From CAVPWP01 sp050789285 (GTDB lineage: Bacteria; Pseudomonadota; Alphaproteobacteria; Rhodobacterales; Rhodobacteraceae), in assembly GCF_050789285.1 (NCBI RefSeq), contig NZ_JBOUVX010000002.1:806001-870000 (forward strand): 64,000 nt of DNA. The letters run 5' to 3'. Below, in pieces: positions 51,526-60,850 of the stretch. The translations under genes and the position numbers were made by a program. Every line of letters starts with the position of its first letter. Position 1 is the first letter of the stretch. The notes under the pieces were generated by a model that was not told the origin of the DNA, did no database searches, and was given only the letters and a program-made list of their open reading frames with translations.

Positions 51526-52908
51526 ATGGCAGACGACGCCACCACGGTCGAGGACCGCGACGACGAAGGTTTTGGTCTGGACGACCGGCTTGTGCCGGAC
51601 GTCCGCCTTGCGCTTGCCGCGGGCGATCGCCCCCGTCTGGCCAGCCTTCTCGACCCGCTGCATCCCGCCGACATCGCGGACCTTCTTGAACAGATCGGCA
51701 CGGGCGAGCGGCGCGAGGTCCTGCTGCTGGCGCCGCAGATCATCACCGGCGAGGTGCTGTCGGAAATCGACGAGGGCCTGCGCGAAGAGGTGATCGCCTT
51801 CCTGCCGCGCGACCAGTTGGCCGAAGCGGTGCGCGAGCTTGATTCCGATGACGTGGTCGATCTGCTCGAAGACCTCGACCTGCCGCAGCAGGAAGCCGTG
51901 CTCGACGCGCTCGAGGACGCCGATCGCCTCGCGGCCGAACGGGCGCTGTCCTATCCCGAGTATTCGGCCGGCCGCCTCATGCAGCGCGAGGTCGTCACCG
52001 CGCCCGAGCACTGGAACGTCGGCCAGACCATCGACCACCTGCGGGCAAGCGCGCATCTGCCCGACCAGTTCTATCACGTGGTCCTTGTCGACCCCCGGCA
52101 CCGTCCGACGGGCTATGTCACGCTTGGGCGGCTCATGTCCGCGCCACGCGCCACGCGGCTTGTGGACATCACCGACGACAGTTTCCGCACCGTGCCGGTG
52201 CTGCAGGACGAAGGCGACGTCGCCTATCTGTTCAACCAGTATCACCTGATCTCGGCGCCCGTCGTCGACCAGAGCGATCGGCTTGTCGGCGTCATCACCA
52301 TCGACGACGCGATGATCGTTCTGGACGAGGAACACGAAGAAGACGTGCTGCGACTGGCGGGCGTGTCCGAAAGCTCGATGTCCGACAGCGTGCTCGCCAC
52401 CGTGAAAAGCCGCATTCCCTGGCTTGTGGTCAACCTTGGCACGGCGGGTATCGCCGCCACCGTGATCGCGCAGTTCGAAGGCTCGATCGCCCAGATCGTC
52501 GCGCTGGCGGTGTTGATGCCGATCGTGGCGTCGATGGGGGGCAACGCGGGCACCCAGTCGCTGGCGGTGGCGGTGCGGGCCTTGGCGACGCGCGACCTGA
52601 CCAGCTCCAACGCCTGGCGCGTGATCCGGCGCGAGGCACTGGTGGGCCTTGCGAACGGCCTCAGCCTGGCGATTCCGCTGGGCATCGCGACAGCGCTTCT
52701 CTTCGGGTCGGCGGGCCTTGGCGCGGTCATCGCCTGCGCGCTTGTCATCAACCTGTTCGTGGCCGCGCTTGCCGGCATCCTCGTGCCCTTCCTGCTTGAA
52801 AAACTTGGTCTCGATCCGGCGATCGCGTCGGGCACCTTCGTCACCACGGTGACCGACGTCGTGGGGTTTCTCTCCTTTCTCGGGCTCGCGACGATCGTGC
52901 TGCTATGA
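51526..52908 (+). CDS. mgtE: magnesium transporter MgtE
   Basis: 460 residues. Cytosolic N domain with repeated LLDPLHPADIADLLEQI-type helices (about 33-130), two CBS domains (about 145-270, e.g. YVTLGRLM and LVGVITIDDAMIVL), then five membrane helices with the selectivity region MPIVASMGGNAGTQSLAV (about 335-352), and a VVGFLSFLGLATI C-terminus. The start MADDATT at 51526 has GGAGAG upstream. The channel imports Mg2+, gated by its CBS domains. The stop overlaps the next gene. Confidence 0.93.
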   Translation: MADDATTVEDRDDEGFGLDDRLVPDVRLALAAGDRPRLASLLDPLHPADIADLLEQIGTGERREVLLLAPQIITGEVLSEIDEGLREEVIAFLPRDQLAEAVRELDSDDVVDLLEDLDLPQQEAVLDALEDADRLAAERALSYPEYSAGRLMQREVVTAPEHWNVGQTIDHLRASAHLPDQFYHVVLVDPRHRPTGYVTLGRLMSAPRATRLVDITDDSFRTVPVLQDEGDVAYLFNQYHLISAPVVDQSDRLVGVITIDDAMIVLDEEHEEDVLRLAGVSESSMSDSVLATVKSRIPWLVVNLGTAGIAATVIAQFEGSIAQIVALAVLMPIVASMGGNAGTQSLAVAVRALATRDLTSSNAWRVIRREALVGLANGLSLAIPLGIATALLFGSAGLGAVIACALVINLFVAALAGILVPFLLEKLGLDPAIASGTFVTTVTDVVGFLSFLGLATIVLL

Positions 52909-53459
52909 CCGCTGACGCGAAGGCCGCCGCGCGGAAGGCCGCCGCTTCCGCCCGCGACCGGGCCGCCTCGCCCGACCGGCAGGTGGCGCTGGGCGCGCAC
53001 CTGACCATCGCCCTTGCACCCTTCAAGGGCAGGGCGCTGTCGGGCTATCTTCCGATCCGAAGCGAGGCCGACCCGACCCCGGCGATGACGGCGATGGCGC
53101 GCCACGGGCCCGTCGGCGTGCCCGAGGTGGTGGGGCGCGGCCTGCCGCTGCGCTTTCGCCGCTGGACGCCCGGCGCGGTTCTGGAGGAAGGCGTCTTCGG
53201 GGTCATGGTCCCGAAAGACGCGGCTGAGGTCGTGCCGTCGGTCCTGATCGTCCCCATGCTGGCCTTCGACGCGCGCGGTTATCGTCTGGGCTATGGCGGG
53301 GGGTTCTATGACCGCACGCTTGCGGCACTGCGCGAGGCCGGCGATGTCTTCGCCCTTGGCCTTGCCTTTGCCGCGCAGGAAGTCGACGCCCTGCCGGTCG
53401 AGGCGACCGACCAGCCGCTTGACGCGATCGTCACCGAGGCAGGGTTGCGCAGGTTCTGA
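52905..53459 (+). CDS. 5-formyltetrahydrofolate cyclo-ligase
   Basis: 184 residues. The C-terminal signature GYRLGYGGGFYDRTLA (about 125-140) binds ATP and folate; LSGYLPIRSEADPTPA (about 45-60) and a basic N-terminus complete the picture. The enzyme turns 5-formyl-THF into 5,10-methenyl-THF with ATP. It overlaps mgtE by four bases. The family is secure from the glycine-rich tail. Confidence 0.9.
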   Translation: MTADAKAAARKAAASARDRAASPDRQVALGAHLTIALAPFKGRALSGYLPIRSEADPTPAMTAMARHGPVGVPEVVGRGLPLRFRRWTPGAVLEEGVFGVMVPKDAAEVVPSVLIVPMLAFDARGYRLGYGGGFYDRTLAALREAGDVFALGLAFAAQEVDALPVEATDQPLDAIVTEAGLRRF

Positions 53460-53504
53460 CTTCGCCCTTGCCGTGCCACGCGGGCCGGCCTAGGGCTTTC
53501 AGGC

Positions 53505-54317
53505 ATGAGACTTCTCTATCTTGGCGATGTGATGGGCCGGGCCGGCCGGCAGGCGGTGGCCGAGACGCTGCCGCGGCTGCGCAAGGACTGGTCGCTCGAC
53601 TTCGTGGTGGTGAACGGCGAGAACGCAACCTCGGGCGCGGGCCTCTCGCAGGCCCATGCCGAAGGGCTTCTGAAGGCCGGGGCCGACGTTGTGACCCTGG
53701 GCGATCATGCCTTCGATCAGCGCGACATGCTTCAGTACATCGAGGCCGAGCCGCGTATCCTGCGGCCGCTGAACTTCGCGAAGGCGGCGCCGGGCAAGGG
53801 CGCGCGCGTCTTTACGGTTCCGGGCGGACGCAAGGTCCTTGTGGCGCAGGTTCTGGGTCAGGTCTTCATGAAGCGGCCCTTCGACGATCCGTTCTCGGCC
53901 GTCGATGCCGTGCTGCGTGCCCAGCCGCTGGCCGCGACCGTTACCGCGGCACTGGTCGACATCCATTGCGAGGCGACGAGCGAGAAGATGGCGATGGGCC
54001 ACTGGTGCGACGGCCGGACAAGCGTCGTCGTGGGCAGCCATACCCATGTGCCGACCGCGGACGCGATGATCCTGCCCGGCGGGACCGCCTACCAGACCGA
54101 TGCGGGCATGTGCGGGGACTACGATTCGGTCATCGGCATGCAGAAAGAGGAACCCATGCGGCGCTTCATCACCGGCATGGCGAAGGGCCGGTTCACCCCG
54201 GCGCTGGGCGCGGCCACAGTCTCGGGCCTGTTCGTCGAGACGGACGACCGCACGGGCAAGGCGCAGAAGGTGGCCATGGTCCGGGCGGGCGGGCTGCTTC
54301 AGCCCTCAGCCCCCTGA
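53505..54317 (+). CDS. ymdB: YmdB-type metallophosphoesterase
   Basis: 270 residues. MRLLYLGDVMGRAGRQAV (about 1-18) with the GDVMGR metal loop, VNGENATSGAGLS (about 43-55), GDHAFDQ (about 76-82), VDIHCEATSEK and VGSHTHVPTAD (about 182-192) are the TIGR00282/YmdB motifs. Members hydrolyse 2',3'-cyclic nucleotides or cyclic dinucleotide-related signals and affect biofilm behaviour in Bacillus. It follows the cyclo-ligase after 45 bases and may share its transcript. Confidence 0.9.
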   Translation: MRLLYLGDVMGRAGRQAVAETLPRLRKDWSLDFVVVNGENATSGAGLSQAHAEGLLKAGADVVTLGDHAFDQRDMLQYIEAEPRILRPLNFAKAAPGKGARVFTVPGGRKVLVAQVLGQVFMKRPFDDPFSAVDAVLRAQPLAATVTAALVDIHCEATSEKMAMGHWCDGRTSVVVGSHTHVPTADAMILPGGTAYQTDAGMCGDYDSVIGMQKEEPMRRFITGMAKGRFTPALGAATVSGLFVETDDRTGKAQKVAMVRAGGLLQPSAP

Positions 54318-54340
54318 CGTTCGCGCCCTGTCGGCCCTCC

Positions 54341-54362
54341 CGTCGGGCCCCCGTCGGGCCCC
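54341..54362 (+). repeat. two tandem 11-base units
   Basis: CGTCGGGCCCC at 54341-54351 and again at 54352-54362, with partial copies on both sides (CTGTCGGCCC before, CGTCAGGA after). It fills the short gap after the ymdB stop. Probably slippage in a GC-rich spacer; no hairpin-plus-T structure is formed. Confidence 0.5.
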
Positions 54363-54376
54363 CGTCAGGACCCTCG

Positions 54377-54538
54377 TCAGAACCCGCCGGTCGAGGCCGG
54401 CGGGCAGTAGGTGGCGTCGACCCCCTGGACCGGGTCGCCCGGCGTGCATTCCTCGCCCGAGCCCGGATAGGTGTTGGGGTCGGTGCAGGCCGAAAGCATC
54501 GCAAGGATGGCCGCGGCCGCGAATATTCTGATCGTCAT
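54377..54538 (-). CDS. very small lipoprotein
   Basis: 53 residues starting MTIRIFAAAAILAML, with lipobox LSAC (Cys at about 18). The mature peptide is about 35 residues and holds two further Cys (ECTPGDPVQGVDATYC) that could form a disulfide. It lies convergent with ymdB and divergent from a DMT exporter. No family recognised. Confidence 0.6.
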   Translation of the reverse strand: MTIRIFAAAAILAMLSACTDPNTYPGSGEECTPGDPVQGVDATYCPPASTGGF

Positions 54539-54675
54539 TCCATGCCCCGTTGCCGTGTTCTGATGCTGCGACGCTAGCCGGGCGGCACCGCATGTCATTG
54601 ATCGAACGCAACTCTTGCGTGGCGGGGCGCGCCGTGATTGGGCTGGCGGACCATCGCACGAAGGGAAGAGGGCCG

Positions 54676-55629
54676 ATGCGCGGCACCCGGCTTCATCTTG
54701 TCGCCTTCCTGGCCCTGCTTGGCGCGGGCTGGGGCGCGTCGCAGCCGCTTGCCAAGATCGCGGTCAGCGAAGGCTATCGTCACTTCGGCCTGGTGTTCTG
54801 GCAACTCGTCATCGGCGCCGTCCTGCTGGGCGCGGTCCTTCTTATTCGCCGCCGGCCCCTGCCGCTTGGCGCGCCCTACTTTTGGCGGTATGCCGTGATC
54901 GCGCTGATCGGGACCGTGCTGCCCAATTCGGCCTCCTACCAGGCGGCGGTGCATCTTCCGGCCGGGGTGATCTCGATCCTTTTGTCGCTGGTCCCGATGT
55001 TCGCCTTTCCGATCGCGCTGGCGATGGGCACTGACCGCTTCGGATGGGCCCGGTTTGGCGGGCTGCTGTGCGGGCTTGCCGGCGTCCTTTTGATCGTCGG
55101 TCCCGAGGCCAGCCTGCCGGACGCGGCACTTGTAGCCTTCATCCCGCTTGCCCTGATCGCCCCGGCCTTCTACGCGCTCGAGGCGAACGTCGTCGCGAAA
55201 TGGGGCGTGCTCGACCTCGATCCGGTCCAGCTGCTGTTCGGGGCCTGCGTGACCGGCGCCCTGATCGCGCTGCCCCTAGCGGTGGCCTCGGGCCAGTGGA
55301 TCGACCCGGGTCCGCCGTGGGGCCTGCCGGACCTTGCCGTCGTGATCTCGTCCACGATCCATGCCGTGGTCTATTGCGGCTATGTCTGGCTGGTCGGGCG
55401 GGCCGGGTCGGTCTTTGCCGCGCAGGTCAGCTATCTGGTGACGGCCTTCGGCGTCCTCTGGGCCATGGCGATCCTGGGCGAGCGCTATACCGGCTTCGTC
55501 TGGGCCGCGATGGTTGTGATGTTCCTGGGCCTGTTTTTGGTGCAACCGCGGCCCGGACCGCGACCGACGGGCACGCCGCGCGCGGAAACGCTTGCGGCAA
55601 CTCCCCGTCGCGGCAAGGATCGTGCCTGA
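54676..55629 (+). CDS. EamA/DMT-family transporter
   Basis: 317 residues, about ten helices in two EamA repeats, e.g. AGWGASQPLAKIAVSE (about 16-31) and LVTAFGVLWAMAILGERYTG (about 255-274), whose GER motif ends the ninth helix of many members. A Pro/Arg-rich tail follows. The start at 54676 has a GGAAGAGGG site. Substrate unknown. It is followed by an SLC13-type transporter after 18 bases, so they may be cotranscribed. Confidence 0.83.
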   Translation: MRGTRLHLVAFLALLGAGWGASQPLAKIAVSEGYRHFGLVFWQLVIGAVLLGAVLLIRRRPLPLGAPYFWRYAVIALIGTVLPNSASYQAAVHLPAGVISILLSLVPMFAFPIALAMGTDRFGWARFGGLLCGLAGVLLIVGPEASLPDAALVAFIPLALIAPAFYALEANVVAKWGVLDLDPVQLLFGACVTGALIALPLAVASGQWIDPGPPWGLPDLAVVISSTIHAVVYCGYVWLVGRAGSVFAAQVSYLVTAFGVLWAMAILGERYTGFVWAAMVVMFLGLFLVQPRPGPRPTGTPRAETLAATPRRGKDRA

Positions 55630-55647
55630 TCCGGGGAATCAACAGAC

Positions 55648-57429
55648 ATGGACCTGTCCGCACTTGGGCCGAACGCCGAAGCCTTCGCGACGCTTGCCGT
55701 CGTGGCGGCGATGTTCGTCTTGTTCGTGCGCGAGAAGTATCCGGCCGAGGTCGTCGCGATCACCGGCGCGGCGACGGTTCTGACCCTTGGACTCGTGCCC
55801 TACGACATCGCGCGCGAGGTGCTGTCGAACCCGGCGCCATGGACGATCCTGTGCCTGTTCCTCGTGATGGGCGGGCTGGTGCGGACCGGCGCCCTGGAGT
55901 GGCTGACGCGGCAGGCCGAGGCACGGGTGGACGACCGCCCCTTCGTGACGCTGGGCGGTCTGTTGATCGTCGTCGCCGCCTCTTCGGCCTTCCTCAACAA
56001 CACCCCCGTCGTGGTCCTGATGATCCCAGTCTTCGTCCAGATCGCGCGTCGGCTGGGCATCGCGCCATCCAAGGTGCTGATCCCGCTGAGCTATGCCGCG
56101 ATCCTTGGCGGCACCGTCACGCTGATCGGAACCTCGACCAACCTTCTGGTCGACGGCGTCGCGCGGTCGAAGGGGCTGGAACCCTTCGGTATCTTCGAGA
56201 TCATGCCCCTTGGGCTGGTGCAGGTCGCCATCGGTCTGACCTATATCGCGCTGATCGGGCGCAAGCTTCTGCCGGCACGCCGATCGATGAGCATGCTTCT
56301 GGGCAGCGAGCGGCGGAGGTCGAAATACTTCACCGAGGTCGCGGTGCCCGAAGGATCGTCCCTGATCGGTCAGCGGGCGCTCGACGTCGATCTGTTCAGG
56401 CGCGAGGGCGTGCGCCTGATCGACGTGCTGCGCGGCGACGCCTCGCTTCGCCGCAACATGGACGACGTGATGCTGGAGGCGGGCGACCGCGTCGTCCTGC
56501 GCAGCGAGATGGCTGAACTTCTCGGCCTTCAGCAATCGCGCGATGTGCGCATGGTCGACAAGCTGTCGTCGGTCGCGACGGAAACGGTCGAGGTCCTGAT
56601 CACGCCGGGATCGCGGATGGTCGGCCGGCAGCTGGGCGCGCTGCGCCTGCGCCGCCGCTACGGCGTCTATCCCCTTGCGGTGCATCGCCGCAACGAGAAC
56701 ATCGGGCGCCAGCTTGACGACCTGGTCGTGCAGGTGGGCGACACGCTTCTTCTTGAAGGCGCCCCCGCCGACATCGAGCGTCTGGCCGCGGACATGGACC
56801 TTGGCGACGTCTCGAAGCCGACCGAGCGCGCCTATCGCCGCAAGATGGCGCCTGTCGCCGTGGGCGCGCTGCTGGGCATCGTCGTGCTTTCGGGCCTTGG
56901 GGTCGCGCCGATTCTCGTCGTGGCGGTCGCGGCGGTGGCGGTGGTCTTCCTGACCCGTTGCATCGACGCGGACGAGGCGTTTTCCTTCATCGACGGACGG
57001 CTTCTCGCGCTCATCTTCTCGATGCTCGTCGTCGGCGCGGCGCTGGACCAGTCGGGGGCGGCGCGCCTGATCGTCCTGTCGGTCGAACCCTACCTGACCG
57101 GCCTGCCGCCTGTGCTGGTGATCTTCTGCGTCTATGCGCTGGCCTCGACCCTGACCGAAGTGGTGTCGAACAACGCCGTGGGCGTCATCTTCACCCCGAT
57201 CGCGATCGAACTTGGCCTGTCGCTTGGCATCGACCCGCGGCCGCTTGTCGTCGCGGTGATGTTCGCGGCCTCGGCGGCGTTCTCGACCCCGATCGGGTAT
57301 CAGACCAACATGCTGGTCTATGGTCCGGGCGGCTATCGCTTCACCGACTACCTGAGGGTGGGCATTCCGCTGAACATCACCCTTGGCATCGTCGCTTCGC
57401 TTCTGATCCCGCTGATCTGGCCCGTCTGA
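55648..57429 (+). CDS. SLC13/DASS-type transporter with TrkA-C domains
   Basis: 593 residues. Two membrane halves, each with a conserved hairpin (SAFLNNTPVVVLMIPVFV at about 112-129 and LTEVVSNNAVGVIFTP at about 502-517; SNN/LNNT are sodium/substrate signatures), flank a cytosolic segment (about 215-390) with two TrkA_C/RCK_C units (VLRSEMAELLGL and LLLEGAPADIERLA). GTSTNLLVDG is the first-half substrate loop. Likely imports a divalent anion (carboxylate or sulfate) with Na+. It is convergent, three bases stop to stop, with a paralogue of the same length. Confidence 0.85.
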   Translation: MDLSALGPNAEAFATLAVVAAMFVLFVREKYPAEVVAITGAATVLTLGLVPYDIAREVLSNPAPWTILCLFLVMGGLVRTGALEWLTRQAEARVDDRPFVTLGGLLIVVAASSAFLNNTPVVVLMIPVFVQIARRLGIAPSKVLIPLSYAAILGGTVTLIGTSTNLLVDGVARSKGLEPFGIFEIMPLGLVQVAIGLTYIALIGRKLLPARRSMSMLLGSERRRSKYFTEVAVPEGSSLIGQRALDVDLFRREGVRLIDVLRGDASLRRNMDDVMLEAGDRVVLRSEMAELLGLQQSRDVRMVDKLSSVATETVEVLITPGSRMVGRQLGALRLRRRYGVYPLAVHRRNENIGRQLDDLVVQVGDTLLLEGAPADIERLAADMDLGDVSKPTERAYRRKMAPVAVGALLGIVVLSGLGVAPILVVAVAAVAVVFLTRCIDADEAFSFIDGRLLALIFSMLVVGAALDQSGAARLIVLSVEPYLTGLPPVLVIFCVYALASTLTEVVSNNAVGVIFTPIAIELGLSLGIDPRPLVVAVMFAASAAFSTPIGYQTNMLVYGPGGYRFTDYLRVGIPLNITLGIVASLLIPLIWPV

Positions 57430-57432
57430 TCC

Positions 57433-59214
57433 TTAGAGAGGCCAGAAGACAAGGATCGCCGGGATCGACACGGCGATCACGATCACCTCGAGCGGCAGTC
57501 CCATCGGCCAGTAATCGCGGAAGCGATACCCGCCGGGCCCAAGAATCAGGGTGTTGTTCTTGTGCCCGATCGGCGTGAGAAAGGCGCAGGAGGCCGCGAC
57601 CGCCACCGCCATCAGGAAAGGGTCGGGGTTCACGCCAAGCGTGCGCGCCATCTCGATGCCCACGGGCGCGGCCACGATGGCGGTCGCCGTGTTGTTCAGC
57701 ACGTCCGACAGGGTCATCGTCACGACCATCAGCACCGTCAGCACCGCCCAGGCCGGCCAGCCCTCGGTCAGGCCGACAAGGCCGTTCGCGATCAGCGCCG
57801 TGCCGCCCGCCGCGTCCAGCGCCGCGCCCAGCGGAATCATCGACCCAAGCAGGACGACCACGGGCCATTCGATATGCGTGTAGATCTCGCGCAGCGGGAC
57901 CAGGCCGGTCAGGACATAGGCGACCACCACGAACCCCAGCGCGATCGGCAGGTAGATCAGCCCGAACGAGGCCGCGGCCACGGCGGCGCCGAAGATGCCC
58001 ATCGCCATCCAGGCCTTCGCCCCATCGGTCACCGCCAGGCCGCGCTCGGCAAGGGGCAGGCAGCCAAGCCAGTCGATCACGTCGTTTTCCTGCCCTTGCG
58101 GGATCAGAAGCAGAAGGATGTCGCCCGGAAGCACGGTGGTCTTGCGCACCGCTGCGGTCAGCCGCCGGCCCTGACGGGAGATGCCAAGCAGCACCGTGCG
58201 GCGCCGCCAGTTGAGGCCGACGGACTGCGCCGATTTCCCCGCGATGCGGGCGCCTTCGGTCACGACTGCCTCGACCACGGACAGGCCTTCGCCCTCGGCG
58301 CGGACACGTTCGGACCGGGTTTCGTCCGCGAAGTCGAGCGACAGGGCGCTGCGAAATTCGTCCAGCGCCTCGGGCGTTGCCTCGATGACCAGCGAATCCC
58401 CACCCTGAAGGGCGGTGTTGCGCTGGGTGCCGTACCGCCGGTTGCCGTCGCGCACGAGGCCTAGGATGGCGACGTCGGCTTTCTCGGCCTCGGGATTGAG
58501 TTCGGCAAGCCGGCGCTCGACAAGCTTCGAGTCCTTCGGCACGGTCAGTTCCGCGACATAGTCGGCGATGCCGGCCACCGGGTCCCGCTTCGCGTCCTCG
58601 ATGTGGGCTGCGGGGATCAGCCTCCAGCCGATCAGCGCCACGAAGGCAAGCCCTGCGATGGCGGTCAGAAGGCCCACCGGGGCGAAGTCGAACATCGCGA
58701 AGGGCTCGCCAAGCTGGTCCTGCCGAATCCCCGCCACGATGATGTTCGGCGGCGTGCCGATCAGCGTGACCATCCCGCCGAGGATCGTCGCGAAGGACAG
58801 AGGCATGAGGCTCAGCCCAGGCGGCCGGCCCGCCTTGCGCGCGGTCTGGACGTCCACCGGCATCAGAAGCGCAAGCGCCGCCACGTTGTTCATGAAGGCC
58901 GACAGGATCGCGCCCACGCCCCCCATCGTGACGATATGCACGGCAAGCGGACGCGTCGCGTCGACCAGCGTCCGGGTGATGAGGAAGACAACACCCGATC
59001 GCACCAGCCCCGCCGAGACGACAAGGACCAGCGCCACGATCACGGTGGCTGGATGGCCGAATCCCGCGAAGGCCTGATCGACCGGCACCACGCCCAGCAC
59101 GACGCCCGCAAGAAGTGCGGTGAAGGCCACGAGGTCGTAACGGAATCGCCCCCAGATGAGCAGCGCGAACACTGCGGCGAAAAGCGCGAACAATATCCCC
59201 TGATCGGTCGTCAT
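57433..59214 (-). CDS. second SLC13/DASS-type transporter with TrkA-C domains
   Basis: 593 residues. Same layout as its convergent neighbour: first half with LSAFMNNVAALALLMPVDVQ (about 102-121) and GTPPNIIVAG, a cytosolic part with two TrkA_C units (LVIEATPEALDEF and LLLLIPQGQENDVI), and a second half with DVLNNTATAIVAAPVGIE (about 512-529) and ASCAFLTPIGHKNNTLIL. The start MTTDQG at 59214 is chosen over a longer frame because the first helix follows directly. The two differ clearly in sequence, so this is an old duplication. Substrate probably sulfate or a dicarboxylate. Confidence 0.85.
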   Translation of the reverse strand: MTTDQGILFALFAAVFALLIWGRFRYDLVAFTALLAGVVLGVVPVDQAFAGFGHPATVIVALVLVVSAGLVRSGVVFLITRTLVDATRPLAVHIVTMGGVGAILSAFMNNVAALALLMPVDVQTARKAGRPPGLSLMPLSFATILGGMVTLIGTPPNIIVAGIRQDQLGEPFAMFDFAPVGLLTAIAGLAFVALIGWRLIPAAHIEDAKRDPVAGIADYVAELTVPKDSKLVERRLAELNPEAEKADVAILGLVRDGNRRYGTQRNTALQGGDSLVIEATPEALDEFRSALSLDFADETRSERVRAEGEGLSVVEAVVTEGARIAGKSAQSVGLNWRRRTVLLGISRQGRRLTAAVRKTTVLPGDILLLLIPQGQENDVIDWLGCLPLAERGLAVTDGAKAWMAMGIFGAAVAAASFGLIYLPIALGFVVVAYVLTGLVPLREIYTHIEWPVVVLLGSMIPLGAALDAAGGTALIANGLVGLTEGWPAWAVLTVLMVVTMTLSDVLNNTATAIVAAPVGIEMARTLGVNPDPFLMAVAVAASCAFLTPIGHKNNTLILGPGGYRFRDYWPMGLPLEVIVIAVSIPAILVFWPL

Positions 59215-59354
59215 CGGTGCGTGCTCTCGAACATGCCCCAGAGAAACCCACCGCGCGTGCCGGTGCAACCAAAGGGTAACGTAGCGGCGGGGTTGCGGGA
59301 CCGCCTTTGGCTGGGCTATGCAACCGCGACACAGCGACAGCTTGAGGACCCCCC

Positions 59355-60101
59355 ATGGCAGGCCATTCAAAATGGGCCAACATCCAGCACCGAAAGGGCC
59401 GTCAGGACGCCCTTCGGTCAAAGCTCTTTTCCAAGCTCGCCAAGGAAATAACGGTCGCCGCGAAGATGGGCGACCCGGACCCCGACAAGAACCCGCGCCT
59501 GCGCCTTGCGGTCAAGGAAGCGAAGTCGAACTCGGTCCCCAAGGACGTGATCGAGCGCGCGATCAAGAAGTCCCAGGGGGGCGAGGGCGACGATTACGAG
59601 GAAATCCGCTACGAAGGCTACGGCCCGGGCGGTGTCGCGATCATCGTCGAGGCGATGACCGACAATCGCAATCGCACGGCGTCGAACGTGCGGTCGACCT
59701 TCGGCAAGTACGGCGGCAACCTGGGCGAGACCAATTCCGTCGCGTTCATGTTCGAGCGGCGGGGCGAGATCCTGTACCCGCTGTCCGCGGGCGACGAGGA
59801 CACGGTGATGATGGCCGCGATCGAGGCCGGTGCCGAGGACGTCGAGACCACCGACGAAGGTCATGCGATCTACACCGCCGTGACCGACCTCAGCGACGTC
59901 TCGACCGCGCTTGAAGAGGTCCTGGGCGAGGCGGAGTCGACCAAGCTGGTCTGGAAGCCCAACACGACGACCGAACTTGATCTCGATGGTGCCCAGAAGC
60001 TGATGAAGCTGATCGAGATCCTCGAGGATGACGACGACGTGCAGCGCGTCACCTCGAACTTCGAGATCTCGGACGAGGTCATGGAACGCCTTTCGGCCTG
60101 A
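59355..60101 (+). CDS. YebC/PmpR (TACO1) family protein
   Basis: 248 residues with the invariable start [20 protein letters not shown] (residues 1-20) and [20 protein letters not shown] (about 79-98). Family members act as transcription regulators (PmpR) or help ribosomes through proline stretches (YebC2, TACO1). No ruv genes are adjacent. Start is certain from the family N-terminus. Confidence 0.95.
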   Translation: MAGHSKWANIQHRKGRQDALRSKLFSKLAKEITVAAKMGDPDPDKNPRLRLAVKEAKSNSVPKDVIERAIKKSQGGEGDDYEEIRYEGYGPGGVAIIVEAMTDNRNRTASNVRSTFGKYGGNLGETNSVAFMFERRGEILYPLSAGDEDTVMMAAIEAGAEDVETTDEGHAIYTAVTDLSDVSTALEEVLGEAESTKLVWKPNTTTELDLDGAQKLMKLIEILEDDDDVQRVTSNFEISDEVMERLSA

Positions 60102-60238
60102 GCGGCCCGGGCGGCCAGGGATCATCCCCCTGGACGCCTGGGCTTACCAACGGTCGCACGGGGCGCGCGTGTGCGCCTTGACCCGTGCAGGCCGAGACGT
60201 CGCGACCCGCTTGGCCACAAGGACAGACAACTCACCTC

Positions 60239-60850
60239 ATGGATTCAGCGTTTCTCTCCGGTTTTGCCCTCAGCCTGTCGCTTATCCTGGCGATCGGCGC
60301 GCAGAATGCCTTCGTTCTGCGGCAGGGTCTGCGCCGTCAGCACGTCCTTGCGGTCGTTCTGACCTGCGCGGTGTCGGACGCTGTGTTGATCGCCGCCGGC
60401 GTCACCGGCTTCAGCTGGGTCGCGCAGGCAGCGCCCTGGGTCCAGCCGTTGTTCCGGTGGGGCGGGGCGGCCTTTCTTCTGGTCTATGGCGCGATCTCGT
60501 TCCGCAACGCCCTTCGCGGGGGCGAGGCGCTCGAGGCGGCGGGCAATGGCGACTGGAGCCTTCGGGCCGCGATCCTGACCTGCCTTGCCCTGACGTGGCT
60601 CAACCCTCACGTCTATCTCGACACGCTGGTCCTGATCGGCTCGGTCTCGACGAAGTTTCCGGGTCGGCATTTCGCCTTCGGCGCAGGCGCGATGGCGGCA
60701 AGCTTCGTCTTCTTCTTCGCGCTCGGCTATGGCGCGCGCCTGCTTGCGCCGCTCTTCGCCAAGCCCGGGGCATGGCGGCTTCTCGACGTCGGCGTGGGCA
60801 CGCTGATGTGGGCGATTGCGTTCAGCCTGATCCTTGACACTCAGGGCTGA
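60239..60850 (+). CDS. LysE/ArgO-family amino acid exporter
   Basis: 203 residues, about six helices. The N-terminal LSLILAIGAQNAFVLRQGLRR (about 13-33) is the LysE/ArgO signature with GAQNAFVLRQG, and ALTWLNPHVYLDTLVLIG (about 118-135) is the second conserved region. It exports basic amino acids such as lysine or arginine. Its last ten bases overlap a convergent gene. Confidence 0.9.
   Translation: MDSAFLSGFALSLSLILAIGAQNAFVLRQGLRRQHVLAVVLTCAVSDAVLIAAGVTGFSWVAQAAPWVQPLFRWGGAAFLLVYGAISFRNALRGGEALEAAGNGDWSLRAAILTCLALTWLNPHVYLDTLVLIGSVSTKFPGRHFAFGAGAMAASFVFFFALGYGARLLAPLFAKPGAWRLLDVGVGTLMWAIAFSLILDTQG

Noticed and set aside
54377..54420. Eight-base hairpin near 54383-54404 as terminator of ymdB
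   Set aside because: It overlaps the end of the small convergent lipoprotein gene and has no T-run on the plus strand.
60101..60238. Weak hairpin at 60115-60133 as the YebC terminator
   Set aside because: Six-base stem, no T-run; too weak to list.
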